This document shows, piece by piece, positions 8,446 to 17,121 of a stretch of DNA of 59,397 bases (position 1 is its first letter; each line of letters starts with the position of its first letter). The notes beneath the pieces were generated by a model. That model had not been told where the DNA came from. It ran no database searches and saw nothing but the letters and a program-made list of their open reading frames with translations. A program made the position numbers and the translations under genes. The stretch comes from Anabaenopsis elenkinii CCIBt3563 (GTDB lineage Bacteria; Cyanobacteriota; Cyanobacteriia; Cyanobacteriales; Nostocaceae), in NCBI RefSeq assembly GCF_015245355.1, contig NZ_CP063311.1, positions 4,101,000 through 4,160,396 of the forward strand, given 5' to 3'.

Positions 8446-9906
8446 GTGTATCAATGGATCTTGCCAAGCCTGAGTGAAATTGTAGCCGCCAGTCAGGCAA
8501 CTGTGGCTGAATGCACACCTACCAAAGCCGAGCGACAGTGGCGGGTGAGTGTGGCTGCAACAGAACAACTGCTAATCAAGAGTTTAGTAACTGCTGCACC
8601 TGATGGGAACAAAGGGTTAGTTTTAGCAGCACCAGCACCTTTATTTAGTCAGCCAGCACTAACTCAGAGCTTGCAAACTGTCACCTTTACAGCCCAGCCA
8701 TTTAACCCCTTGGCATTGATGCCATTTCAGATGCCGAGTGTCATGGACGCAGGAGAGCAAGAAATGGTTTCCCATGAATCAGTGCTAGCTTTACTACCAG
8801 CCGATCCACTGATAGGAGAGAGGTTTTGCTTAGTTTTCACGGAAAAATTTAGATTAGTGCTGGTTTTGGCAGAAGACAACACAGGTAATCAAAGATTTTC
8901 ATTTTCCTTTGAGCCGGAAGTAGTAGAGCAGGCTTGGAGAGCGCTGAGTGCCAGGGTAATGCTGACTAATCCAGAATTGGGGGCTGAACTGGATATATTA
9001 GTTCAAAACTATGGGTCAATGACACCAGATTACCGCATGGTGATGGAGTTTAGCCGGTTGTTACTTGAGGAATTAACAGCAGTCCCAGCCAATCAAGGAG
9101 TATTAGAAGACACAGCAGATGGTGAAGGGCAAAGCCTACCCCCCCAACCATCCCCAACTCCCCATATTCACACATCAATCCCCGATGTGGAATTACTCCA
9201 GGCTTTTGCTCACGAAGTGCGGACACCTTTAACAACAATTCGCACCCTGACTCGCTTACTACTGAAACGCCAAGATTTACCGGCTAAAGTAACTAATCGG
9301 CTAGAAGTTATTGATCACGAGTGTACCGAGCAAATTGACCGGATGGAGTTACTGTTTAAAGCCGCAGAATTAGAAACTTCCCCTCCGGTGAAATCTTCCA
9401 GTAGTCAACTGACAGCTATGTCTTTAGACCAGGTATTACGGCAGAGTGTACCCCGTTGGCAACAGGCGGCACATCGGCGAAATTTGACTTTAGATGTGGT
9501 TTTACCGCAGCAATTGCCCACGGTGGTGAGTAACCCTAATATGTTAGATCAGGTACTCACAGGGTTGATGGAGAATTTCACCCGCAGTTTACCCCCAGGA
9601 AGTCATATTCAAGTGCAAGTGATTCCGGCGGGAGACCAACTAAAGTTACAATTATCACCCCAATTGCATTGCTCAGGTACTAGCGTCGCCACGGGTAATG
9701 TTACACCGCCAATTCGCAAAGCCTTGGGGCAATTACTGATGTTTCAGCCAGAAACCGGTACGATTACTTTAAATATTGCCGCCACAAAGCACCTATTTCA
9801 GGCTATTGGCGGTAAATTGATTGTCCGCCAACGCCAACACTATGGGGAAGTTGTGACTATTTTCTTACCTTTGGAAGTTAGTAGTAAACAAAACGTCAGT
9901 GTTTGA
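8446..9906 (+). CDS. Sensor histidine kinase-like protein with degenerate ATPase domain
   Basis: GTG start with AAGGGG just upstream. The N-terminal 215 residues form an unassigned cyanobacterial sensor region, soluble, with no membrane segment. A low-complexity Pro/Ser linker leads to a HisKA dimerisation domain with the H box AFAHEVRTPLTTIRTL (His about 256). The C-terminal part resembles HATPase_c, with NPNMLDQVLTGLMENF as a weak N box, but I cannot find convincing DxGxG or GxG nucleotide boxes. Autophosphorylation is therefore doubtful; it may act as a phosphotransfer or scaffold protein. It converges with murE, with only a few bases between. Confidence 0.65.
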   Translation: MYQWILPSLSEIVAASQATVAECTPTKAERQWRVSVAATEQLLIKSLVTAAPDGNKGLVLAAPAPLFSQPALTQSLQTVTFTAQPFNPLALMPFQMPSVMDAGEQEMVSHESVLALLPADPLIGERFCLVFTEKFRLVLVLAEDNTGNQRFSFSFEPEVVEQAWRALSARVMLTNPELGAELDILVQNYGSMTPDYRMVMEFSRLLLEELTAVPANQGVLEDTADGEGQSLPPQPSPTPHIHTSIPDVELLQAFAHEVRTPLTTIRTLTRLLLKRQDLPAKVTNRLEVIDHECTEQIDRMELLFKAAELETSPPVKSSSSQLTAMSLDQVLRQSVPRWQQAAHRRNLTLDVVLPQQLPTVVSNPNMLDQVLTGLMENFTRSLPPGSHIQVQVIPAGDQLKLQLSPQLHCSGTSVATGNVTPPIRKALGQLLMFQPETGTITLNIAATKHLFQAIGGKLIVRQRQHYGEVVTIFLPLEVSSKQNVSV

Positions 9907-9914
9907 TTTTGATG

Positions 9915-11405
9915 TTAAGGGGTCTTGAGTCTTTCCTGTAAAGCTTCCCGTGCGTGTTCTCGGTCGTCAAAGTGAATTTTTTCAGTGCCGAGAATTTGGT
10001 AGTCTTCGTGACCTTTACCAGCTAATAAGACTCCATCGCCGGGTTGGGCTTGTAAAATCGCAGTGCGAATGGCTGTAGCGCGATCGCATATTACCATTGG
10101 TTGAGCAGTCTCAGGAATTCCTGCTAAAACATCTTGTAAAATTTGTTCTGGGTCTTCAGTGCGGGGATTATCTGAAGTTACAACCGCTATATCTGCTAAT
10201 TCTGCGGCAATTTTCCCCATTTTAGGGCGCTTAGTGCGATCGCGATCGCCTCCACAGCCAAACACGCAAATCATCTTCCCGGGGATAAACGGCCGTGCAG
10301 CTTTGAGCAAATTTTCCAAACTATCAGGGGTGTGGGCATAATCCACAATTACACTAACTTCTTGCTCAGAAGTAATTTGGACACGTTCCATACGTCCGGG
10401 AACCCCAGGAAACTCGGGTATAGCCGCAGCCACCAAGTGTAAATCTATTCCTAAATGCAAAACCGCCGCCACAGCCGCCAAAAGATTTTCTAAATTATAC
10501 TGCCCCACCAAGGGAGAACAAAAAGCCACATTACCCTTTGGGGTATGTAACATACCGCTCACACCATGAGGCTCGTAAGTTAAATTACTCATGTAAAAAT
10601 CGGCGCTGTTATCATTAACACTGTAACTCCACACCGGTGCTGATATACTTAAAGATGCAATTAAACGCTGACCGTAGGCATTATCAGCATTAATTATCGC
10701 CCGTCCCTTGAGATATTCGGGAGTAAATAATAAAGCCTTGGCAGCAAAATAATCCTCCATATCCCTGTGATAGTCCAAATGGTCTTGAGTGAGATTTGTA
10801 AACACCCCCACCTCAAACTCACACCCTAAAACTCGACCTTGGGCTAAAGCATGGGAACTAACTTCCATGCTGCCAAACTCACAACCAGCATTCACAGCTG
10901 CTGCTAACTGTTCTTGTAATTCCACAGCAAAGGGTGTGGTGTGGAGGGCAGTTTGTTCAAAACCAGGCCAACGAGTGTAAAGAGTTCCCATCAAAGCCAC
11001 AGATAGATGAGCTTGACGGAGGAAAAATTCGATTAAATGACTTGTGGTAGTTTTACCATTAGTACCAGTCACACCCACCAGCTGGAGTTTTTTTCCTGGA
11101 TAACCGTAAAAAGCCGCCGCTAATTGGGCGCAGGCTTTAGTCATATCCGCTGCACTGACAACAATAGCCCCATCTGTGGGAGGATGATTTTGTAATGCTT
11201 GGGGTGAAACAATGGCCGCCACAGCACCGGAGGCGATCGCGCTAGGCCAAAAATCCCCACCATCTACCCTGGTTCCCGGCATTCCAATGAATAAATCACC
11301 CATACTACAAGCATGAGAATTAGTCTTTAAACCCTTGACTTCTACATCAGGGACAAAAGAGTAATTAACACCATCCACAACCGCCAGTAATTCACGCAAT
11401 TTCAT
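9915..11405 (-). CDS. murE: UDP-N-acetylmuramoyl-tripeptide synthetase MurE
   Basis: Cytoplasmic ATP-dependent ligase adding meso-diaminopimelate to UDP-MurNAc-L-Ala-D-Glu in peptidoglycan synthesis. The start MKLRELLAVVDGV at 11405 is chosen over an ATG six codons upstream, as it matches usual MurE beginnings. The ATP-binding motif is GVTGTNGKTTTSHLIEFFL. Further Mur-ligase motifs are EVSSHALAQGRV, NLTQDHLDYH, DYAHTPDSLE, FGCGGDRDRTKRPKMG and the substrate-recognition motif TSDNPRTEDPEQI. The DNPR form is typical of enzymes specific for meso-diaminopimelate, as expected in cyanobacteria. At 496 residues it is complete. It may be followed by no partner; a glutaredoxin-like gene lies upstream on the same strand. 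Confidence 0.97.
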   Translation of the reverse strand: MKLRELLAVVDGVNYSFVPDVEVKGLKTNSHACSMGDLFIGMPGTRVDGGDFWPSAIASGAVAAIVSPQALQNHPPTDGAIVVSAADMTKACAQLAAAFYGYPGKKLQLVGVTGTNGKTTTSHLIEFFLRQAHLSVALMGTLYTRWPGFEQTALHTTPFAVELQEQLAAAVNAGCEFGSMEVSSHALAQGRVLGCEFEVGVFTNLTQDHLDYHRDMEDYFAAKALLFTPEYLKGRAIINADNAYGQRLIASLSISAPVWSYSVNDNSADFYMSNLTYEPHGVSGMLHTPKGNVAFCSPLVGQYNLENLLAAVAAVLHLGIDLHLVAAAIPEFPGVPGRMERVQITSEQEVSVIVDYAHTPDSLENLLKAARPFIPGKMICVFGCGGDRDRTKRPKMGKIAAELADIAVVTSDNPRTEDPEQILQDVLAGIPETAQPMVICDRATAIRTAILQAQPGDGVLLAGKGHEDYQILGTEKIHFDDREHAREALQERLKTP

Positions 11406-11458
11406 TCTAGTGAACCTCGTCACACAAATCTCTTGCGCCTATTCTGCATTATTTTTTT

Positions 11459-11746
11459 CTAAATGGTTAAATATTTACCCAACATTTGCGCCAGCTGCTG
11501 TACACTTGCACGGGGAGAAGGACGGGGTAAACGCTCCTCAATTACCCCTGATTCCGTGTCTTGTGCACCTATATGGTTAGATAAACAAAGAACCGGTACA
11601 TCATACTGATAAGCTAAGAACCAATCTTCACGAGTGGTAATATCCCGAATTTCTAACTCAAAGTTGAGGTTTTCGACTTGTTCTAATTTTTCTTGTAAAC
11701 CCTCACACAAATGACATCCGGGCTTGCTGTATAAAATCAATCGCAT
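11459..11746 (-). CDS. Glutaredoxin family protein (DUF836 type)
   Basis: Small thioredoxin-fold protein of 95 residues. The redox motif is SKPGCHLCEGL (CxxC) close to the N-terminus, and VPVLCL supplies the cis-proline region. The family is annotated as glutaredoxin-like; its substrate is not known. It lies just upstream of murE on the same strand with a 53-bp gap, so co-transcription is possible. Its start ATG at 11746 follows directly from the family pattern MRLILYSKPGCHLC. Confidence 0.85.
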   Translation of the reverse strand: MRLILYSKPGCHLCEGLQEKLEQVENLNFELEIRDITTREDWFLAYQYDVPVLCLSNHIGAQDTESGVIEERLPRPSPRASVQQLAQMLGKYLTI

Positions 11747-11997
11747 TGTCTCAAAACATTCATAGCTTGGTTAAACTCTATCTTAATGGAGGGGAACTGA
11801 CCAGAGCTATTGAGGACTTTCTCACTCTTTGGCAATGTAACCATGGGTAGATGGATTTAGGGCAGATACACCCTCAAACCTGACGCTCTTTGTTTTATTT
11901 GCCATAACATAGGGCAATTAGTCATCTAATTTCATCTATCTTAGGGCTAATATTCGGTATTGGGGGGAATTGGGAATGGGGGATGGGTAGAAAAAAT

Positions 11998-12029
11998 AAA
12001 ACCCCAAGACTGGGAATACCTGGGGTTTT
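11998..12029. terminator. Terminator-like hairpin
   Basis: AAAACCCCA and TGGGGTTTT arms around a 14-base loop, with A- and T-runs on either side, so it could act in both directions. It lies about 250 bp upstream of the glutaredoxin-like gene and may insulate the cas region. Confidence 0.5.
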
Positions 12030-12303
12030 CAACCTGACCACACTTATAGTTTTAATATAAATTTGGATGAAAGTCTCAAGGCTAACTGACATAAATATGT
12101 GAGTTTTGTCTGAATAATGTAGCTGAATAAGAGAATGTTTATGGTAGTAAATACCAATTCATGATTGTGATTTAATTAATCAGGTGTCTGAACATTTTTT
12201 CTGTTGTATATAGTTGTATATACCAGTTGTAGTTACCCCTAATTGCCGTTAAAAATGATCAATCAGATTAAATCTTGCCCTTTAACAGGCTAGGTTTATC
12301 TGA

Positions 12304-12507
12304 GAGGTTGTTTGATAAGTCATGATTAGTGTATCAACTATTGTTTGATCTCTCCCTAACCCTCCCCTTGTAAGGTTTGGGGACTGGATTTGATTGTTTT
12401 TTGTCCGGTCGGTGAGCGAAGTCGAACCGTGTTCCCCATTCCCTGTTCCCTGTTCGGTGTGTTCCCTAAGATAAAAATTACCTGTTTAATACTTTCCAAA
12501 CATCCTC
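12304..12507. mobile_element. MITE copy 1 (204 bp, TNA target duplication)
   Basis: Non-coding element with inverted ends: left GAGGTTGTTTGATAAGT, right end complementary to GAGGATGTTTGGAAAGT. It is flanked by TGA on both sides (12301-12303 and 12508-12510), a 3-bp target duplication. A homologous copy with the same ends and a TTA duplication lies at 51932. The interior carries runs such as CCCTAACCCTCCCCTTGTAAGG and repeats of TTCCCTGTTCC. A TNA duplication is typical of the IS1031 subgroup of the IS5 family, so such a transposase could mobilise it in trans (inference). Confidence 0.75.
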
Positions 12508-12795
12508 TGAGAAATTGGGTGGCGTAGACATATAAATCTGGATACTTATGTTGGCATATCCTAAGATTATCTTAAGATGATTGGCTGAACTGCAAAACAG
12601 AATCACCAGATAGTATATTCGATAAATTTCTTTCTATGATCATCTCTAAAATGGGTCACTAAAAAGATATAATTTCGCTATTTATGTCTAAAATTACCGC
12701 TTTAAGCACTTGATTTATTGGGAAAAATCCAGAAAAATAAAAGCATCATGATCAAACATGATTGTAGCCAATAAAAGTGACAGAAAGCCTACTTA

Positions 12796-12819
12796 ATGCC
12801 CGCGCTTGTGGGCATTTTT
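12796..12819 (+). terminator. Rho-independent terminator-like hairpin
   Basis: ATGCCC/GGGCAT stem extended by a G.T and G-C pair, followed by five T. No annotated gene ends here on the plus strand, so it may end a small RNA starting in 12600-12780, or be an attenuator in the cas leader. Confidence 0.5.
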
Positions 12820-13092
12820 CATTGGTAACAGTGGGGTTTGTACTTTTCCTCCCCCTGGGGGATGTGGTGGTCATTACGTAAATAATACAACTATTTTTAT
12901 AGTATTAATTTATATAAAAATTACGGTTAGTCATGGTGGGGATAGCAAGATTTATGCTGTTGGTTCCACTTGTAACGGGGTTGGACTGTCTGGAGTAAGG
13001 GGTAACACTTTTGGGCGAGATTGATGGAGGTGCATGGAATAGTCCTCTTCCAGATATATGTGATAATCAACTCATCTCAAAGGAGGATATGT

Positions 13093-13221
13093 ATGTCTTT
13101 ATGTGTGGCGAAAAAACTGGTAATGCAACGCAGCGTGGGTGTGTTGGGCGGTTGGGTTTCCGAAAAGATGGATGATCCTGATGTAGTTCTACCCAGACTG
13201 CAAAAAAAGGAAAAACGCTGA
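13093..13221 (+). CDS. 42-residue ORF translationally coupled to the Csx3-like ATPase gene
   Basis: The ATG at 13093 is preceded at ideal distance by AAAGGAGG (13079-13086), one of the strongest ribosome-binding sites in the window. The product is a basic, hydrophilic 42-residue peptide (MSLCVAKKLVMQRSVGVLGG at the N-terminus, ending QKKEKR) with a central GGW turn. Its stop TGA overlaps the next gene's ATG by one base (TGATG), a standard arrangement for translational coupling. I recognise no family. It may be a small accessory protein of the CRISPR locus or a leader peptide controlling the ATPase gene. Confidence 0.5.
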   Translation: MSLCVAKKLVMQRSVGVLGGWVSEKMDDPDVVLPRLQKKEKR

Positions 13222-14120
13222 TGACTGAGGGGGGGTTTCGATTAAAGTTAAGTGAATTAGTGGTTGACCAAGGTAGGAGATACCAATTTTTATTAATTAC
13301 TTTAACAAGAGGCGATCATCTGATTCAACCAGAAGATTTAATAGGTGTAGAATTACCATCTGGTATTGATACTAGTGCCGGTGTGGTAATTTCTGGACGC
13401 GCCCCCATTTGGTTGTATGCTTATCTAAGTGACAAACTATATTTTACCGCTTGGGTGGCTTGTTATGAAGCGCCTTTAGGTGCGGTGGTGGTAGCAACTC
13501 GCTGTGATGTGGTTGATATTGGGGAAGTAATTGATATACATCCCCCTCATAGTTACCACCAGCAATTATGTCCGGCGTTAATGATTGTCGGACCACCAAA
13601 GAGCGGTAAAAGTGTATTCTCTCATGCTTTGTTTACAGCTTTGTCTTGTGAAACACCTGATATATATCTGCAACGCGCCCGTTGGGATGGTAAGGGTAAT
13701 TACCTTTTAGATTTGTCTACGGAGGCTGTTAATAGGGGTGATCGCGCTTCTTTGACAGATCAGTTTTTTCCCCACTATTCTCAGGTTATCCTCCAGCTAC
13801 GGCGGGAAATGTCTTTGGTAATTGTGGATGTGGATGGGGTGGAACAACCGCAAAAATTACCAATTTTAGAGGCTTGTAGCCATTATCTGATTATCAGTTC
13901 TCTGGCTGAGGCTATTGATCCTTGGCATGAATTTTGTGGCGAGCGAGGTAATTTAAAACCCCTCGGTATGATTAATAGCGTGCTGACTCCCACGGAAATC
14001 ATTCATCAGCAGAAACCCTATTTAGAAATGACTGCTGGGCCGTGGATATCCGGAGAACCTGCTGCTGTTCCCCAAGCTTTTTTAAAGCGAATGAGAAAAT
14101 TAATACTTTTAAATAAATAA
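13221..14120 (+). CDS. Divergent Csx3-family domain fused to a P-loop ATPase (probable dead ring nuclease)
   Basis: 299 residues. Residues about 1-110 align with Csx3 (Crn3), the ring nuclease that destroys cyclic tetra-adenylate: GVVISGRAPIWLYAYL, VACYEAPLGAVVVA and DIGEVID match the Csx3 framework. The His and Asp shared by the two other Csx3 copies in this window (SHK/AHK and FDP) are replaced by Asp71 (SDK) and Glu83 (YEA). From residue 118 a P-loop domain begins with Walker A GPPKSGKS (124-131) and a Walker-B-like LVIVDVDG; it is homologous to the ATPase half of the protein at 27112 (YLQRARWDGKGNY against YVITACPDGEGAW). It is the first large gene of the cas locus. It may bind cyclic oligoadenylate without cutting it, acting as sensor or sink; that role is inference. 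Confidence 0.75.
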   Translation: MTEGGFRLKLSELVVDQGRRYQFLLITLTRGDHLIQPEDLIGVELPSGIDTSAGVVISGRAPIWLYAYLSDKLYFTAWVACYEAPLGAVVVATRCDVVDIGEVIDIHPPHSYHQQLCPALMIVGPPKSGKSVFSHALFTALSCETPDIYLQRARWDGKGNYLLDLSTEAVNRGDRASLTDQFFPHYSQVILQLRREMSLVIVDVDGVEQPQKLPILEACSHYLIISSLAEAIDPWHEFCGERGNLKPLGMINSVLTPTEIIHQQKPYLEMTAGPWISGEPAAVPQAFLKRMRKLILLNK

Positions 14121-14152
14121 ATTCACCTCAATCTAACCTAGGGGAGTGTCAA

Positions 14153-16402
14153 ATGGAAGATACCAGTTCTATGACAATAGCGATCGCTTGGTGTTTAGCT
14201 TGGGGAAATGAGAAAACACCTGAGTTTGACTTACCAGTTTTACAGCAAATGCAACAGGCTTTAAGTGCTGGTGAACAAGTACCAATCCCATTACAAAACT
14301 TAGTTCAACAAGTCCAACAATTACAAGATTTACCATTTCCCCAAACTGTCGCCGAACTCCAGCAGTTAACAGAGGAATATCCCCAACTGTGGAACTCGCA
14401 AATAGGTTTAGTTTATGGTGGGGCGACTAAAATTAAACAGTATGTCTTTGCAGCTTCCAAACTCCCCGATATCCGTGGCGCTTCGGCCTTATTAGACAGA
14501 ATAAATTTAATTGATTTACCGGCATTTTTTGGTAAGGGTAGAAAATCAATTACCATTTCTCAATGGTTAGCTGATAATTTTCCCGGTTTAGCAGCAGCAT
14601 TAATCCCAGAGTTAATTATCTATTCTACTGGGGGGAATATCTTAGCATTTTGTCCGGCGGCCTTTGTGGATGATTTAGCAAATGCCATTGAAAAACGTTA
14701 TACTGAAGAAACTTTAACAGCTAACTCCTGTGCTGTTGGGGGAAAATTTAAACCTTTAGAAATTCGCTTTGGGTTATTACCAAACCAAATAGAGAAAACA
14801 TTTTGGCTAGAAAAATATCATCAAAACCTCAATCATGAATTGATAACAGCCTATTTTACTCAAACTGATATCAGTTCACAGCAAGCTTTTGAAGAACGCA
14901 AGAGTTTTAATGAATTGGCGGGGAAACTAGCATCTTTATTCAATCAACGGCGTAATGGTAATAGTTTACGGGGCAAAAATAGACCTTTGCGCTGTTATCC
15001 CCCAATGTTTGAAACTCATCCTTATATAGTAAGAGATGAAAGCGATCGCTGTTCCGCAGTCATGAGAGCGGAAGAACTTCCTAACCAACCTTTGTTTTCC
15101 GAAAGTTTAGCTCGGAAGCGGATTGTGGGACAAATAGCTAAACGAGATGATAGTTCTCAAAATTGGTATAAAGAATCTGGTTTCAATTGGAACACTGGAG
15201 AAATTTATATCCCCAGTTGGGTGCAAAAGTTTGAAGAGTTTTTGAGTAAAAATCATGGATTAGCCCATCAATATTATAACGACATTAAAAACCCAGATGA
15301 AGCACGTTCTCTGATAGAAATTGGTAATGCTAGCAAGCCTAATGGTTTTGTAGCATACATTTATGCTGATGGTAATAACATGGGTGGTTACATCCAGAAA
15401 ATTCAAAGTCCAAATCAATATCAGCAATTCAGTCAAGATATTTTTGAAGCAACTGAAGAATCAGTCTATTACGCACTCGCTAAACATCTACACCCCCATC
15501 AAATTCATGACATCAAAGACCAAGAAAAGCTACATCGAAATGGTATCTGCATTCATCCGTTTGAAATTTTAACGATTGGTGGGGATGATGTAATGCTGAT
15601 TGTTCCCGCAGATAAAGCATTAGCGATCGCTCAAACCATTGGCGAAGAATTTGAAAAAATCCTGTTAAATAAAGGAAAGAGATACAAAGCAGATAAAAAG
15701 TATAAACCAGAATTAGTACACCGCTATCAAATTACAGATAAAATTACCGGAACTGATCAATGTAAATTAAGTATGTCCAGTGGGGTATTAATTACCGCCG
15801 ATGATACACCCATATATTATGCTGAGAAACTGACAGGACAGTTATTAAAATCGGCGAAAACACGCGCCAAGAAATTGAAGAAAGTCGATTACTATGGCGG
15901 AACCGTAGATTTTCTGGTGATGAAATCTGTAACTATGATTTCATCTGATATTAATGAATTTCGCTCAGATGGCTTAACCAAGTATACCAACAAAAAACAA
16001 AAACTCAAGCTATATGCAGCACCCTATACTTTACATGAACTGGGGGGACTGTTAGCAACTGCTGAAGCTTTGAAAACCTCAGAATTTCCGCGATCGCAAC
16101 TCTACCAGATTCGGAGTTTACTAGAACAAGGAAAACAGACAGCCATACTCAATTATCGTTATTTCCGAGTGCGATTGAGTGATAAAAAAGCTCAAGATTT
16201 ATTAAAAAAACAATTTGAAGAAGCATGGTGTGCAGCTAAATCTAATAATGGCTATCTTGCGCCGTGGATGTCTTTCAAAGACGAAAAAGATCAAGTCGCC
16301 TATCAAACTATCTGGAGAGAATTAGTAGATTTGTATCCGTTTATCGCCAAACAACAGGATGATACCGCGCTGACAACACCACAAGGAATATCGCAATCAT
16401 GA
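14153..16402 (+). CDS. cas10: Type III Cas10, cyclic oligoadenylate synthase without visible HD domain
   Basis: Large subunit of a type III effector complex, 749 residues. The first palm domain contains YADGNNMGGYI (about 404-414), a Cmr2-like signature. The second palm domain has the catalytic GGDD at 476-479 (LTIGGDDVMLIVP), the site that makes cyclic oligoadenylate from ATP once target RNA is bound. I find no HxxxHD-type motif in the N-terminal 250 residues, so single-stranded DNase activity is unlikely. The start at 14153 has GGGGAG 8-12 bases upstream. The stop overlaps the next gene's start by four bases (ATGA), so the following RAMP gene is co-translated. Csx10 and Csx19 downstream place it in subtype III-D. 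Confidence 0.93.
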   Translation: MEDTSSMTIAIAWCLAWGNEKTPEFDLPVLQQMQQALSAGEQVPIPLQNLVQQVQQLQDLPFPQTVAELQQLTEEYPQLWNSQIGLVYGGATKIKQYVFAASKLPDIRGASALLDRINLIDLPAFFGKGRKSITISQWLADNFPGLAAALIPELIIYSTGGNILAFCPAAFVDDLANAIEKRYTEETLTANSCAVGGKFKPLEIRFGLLPNQIEKTFWLEKYHQNLNHELITAYFTQTDISSQQAFEERKSFNELAGKLASLFNQRRNGNSLRGKNRPLRCYPPMFETHPYIVRDESDRCSAVMRAEELPNQPLFSESLARKRIVGQIAKRDDSSQNWYKESGFNWNTGEIYIPSWVQKFEEFLSKNHGLAHQYYNDIKNPDEARSLIEIGNASKPNGFVAYIYADGNNMGGYIQKIQSPNQYQQFSQDIFEATEESVYYALAKHLHPHQIHDIKDQEKLHRNGICIHPFEILTIGGDDVMLIVPADKALAIAQTIGEEFEKILLNKGKRYKADKKYKPELVHRYQITDKITGTDQCKLSMSSGVLITADDTPIYYAEKLTGQLLKSAKTRAKKLKKVDYYGGTVDFLVMKSVTMISSDINEFRSDGLTKYTNKKQKLKLYAAPYTLHELGGLLATAEALKTSEFPRSQLYQIRSLLEQGKQTAILNYRYFRVRLSDKKAQDLLKKQFEEAWCAAKSNNGYLAPWMSFKDEKDQVAYQTIWRELVDLYPFIAKQQDDTALTTPQGISQS

Positions 16403-17121
16403 TAAATTTACGGGACTTACCCCCAAATCCAGTGACAACCATTTCCCTAACAGCCATCATTGATACTGCTTTGTGTATTGGTGCTGGCGGTTCCGATGGT
16501 TCCCTCGCAGATAAACCCATAGTCCGCAACGCCCAAGGACAATTGATTATACCCGGTTCGCAACTCAAAGGAAGACTACGCCATGAGTGCGAAAAACTCG
16601 CAAGGGGGTTAGGATGGCAAATTTTTGTATCCCCAAAAGCTGATATTCTTTGTCCGAGTGAAGTACAGGTAAATAACGAGTTTCGCTGTGAGTATCAAGT
16701 CACAGGTTATAAAGGTTATCACTGTTTCACTGCTCAAATCTTTGGTAATCCCATACTCCCATCTCGGATAGTGGTAGATGATTTGATTTGTCAGCTATCA
16801 CGAGAAGATTTACCCGAAGTTATTCGCCCTGGTGTGACAATCAATCGCCTCCGTCGCACCGCGGAAGAGAAAAAACTTTATTTTCTGGAAACTTCCCCAC
16901 CCCATAATCAATTGGAATTTACGGGAGAAATTCACTTATTACCAGACTGTCCACCATACGCCCAGGCTTTGATTTTAGCAGGTTTGCGTCATATTCACGC
17001 TTTAGGTGGTAGTAAGTCGGCAGGTTTGGGTTGGTTGAGTTGGAAAGAATTACCAAAATTAGCACCAGATGATCAAGCATGGGAGATGTTGTTACCCAAG
17101 GTGAAATATGCAGCGAATTAA
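16399..17121 (+). CDS. Cas7-like RAMP subunit of the type III-D complex
   Basis: RAMP (RNA recognition motif) protein of 240 residues that should form part of the crRNA-binding backbone. Signature segments are LADKPIVRNAQGQLIIPGS followed by LKGRLRHE, the Csm3/Cas7 pattern (D..PIVR, IPGSxLKGxxR), and the C-terminal Gly-rich loop GGSKSAGLGWLSW. The Asp in LADKP sits where Cas7 proteins of type III carry the target-cleaving aspartate, so it may cut RNA. It overlaps cas10 by 4 bp and the next gene by 14 bp, indicating tight co-translation. Confidence 0.85.
   Translation: MINLRDLPPNPVTTISLTAIIDTALCIGAGGSDGSLADKPIVRNAQGQLIIPGSQLKGRLRHECEKLARGLGWQIFVSPKADILCPSEVQVNNEFRCEYQVTGYKGYHCFTAQIFGNPILPSRIVVDDLICQLSREDLPEVIRPGVTINRLRRTAEEKKLYFLETSPPHNQLEFTGEIHLLPDCPPYAQALILAGLRHIHALGGSKSAGLGWLSWKELPKLAPDDQAWEMLLPKVKYAAN

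Larger units (their letters stand above)
11747..13092. other. Long intergenic region before the CRISPR-Cas locus
   Basis: No convincing coding sequence in 1.3 kb; the open frames here lack start signals and have odd composition (for example 12806-13024). It contains terminator-like hairpins near 12000 and 12800 and one complete MITE (12304-12507). I looked specifically for spaced direct repeats of 25-40 bp and saw none, so no CRISPR array is present. The segment 12600-12800 is AT-rich and could hold the promoter of the cas locus. Confidence 0.6.

Noticed and set aside
12806..13024. 72-codon frame before the small coupled ORF
   Set aside because: It starts within a terminator-like hairpin, has no ribosome-binding site and an odd residue composition.
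11747..13092. Possible CRISPR array next to the cas locus
   Set aside because: No regularly spaced direct repeats of 25-40 bp could be seen; the similar stretches belong to the MITE or to single hairpins.
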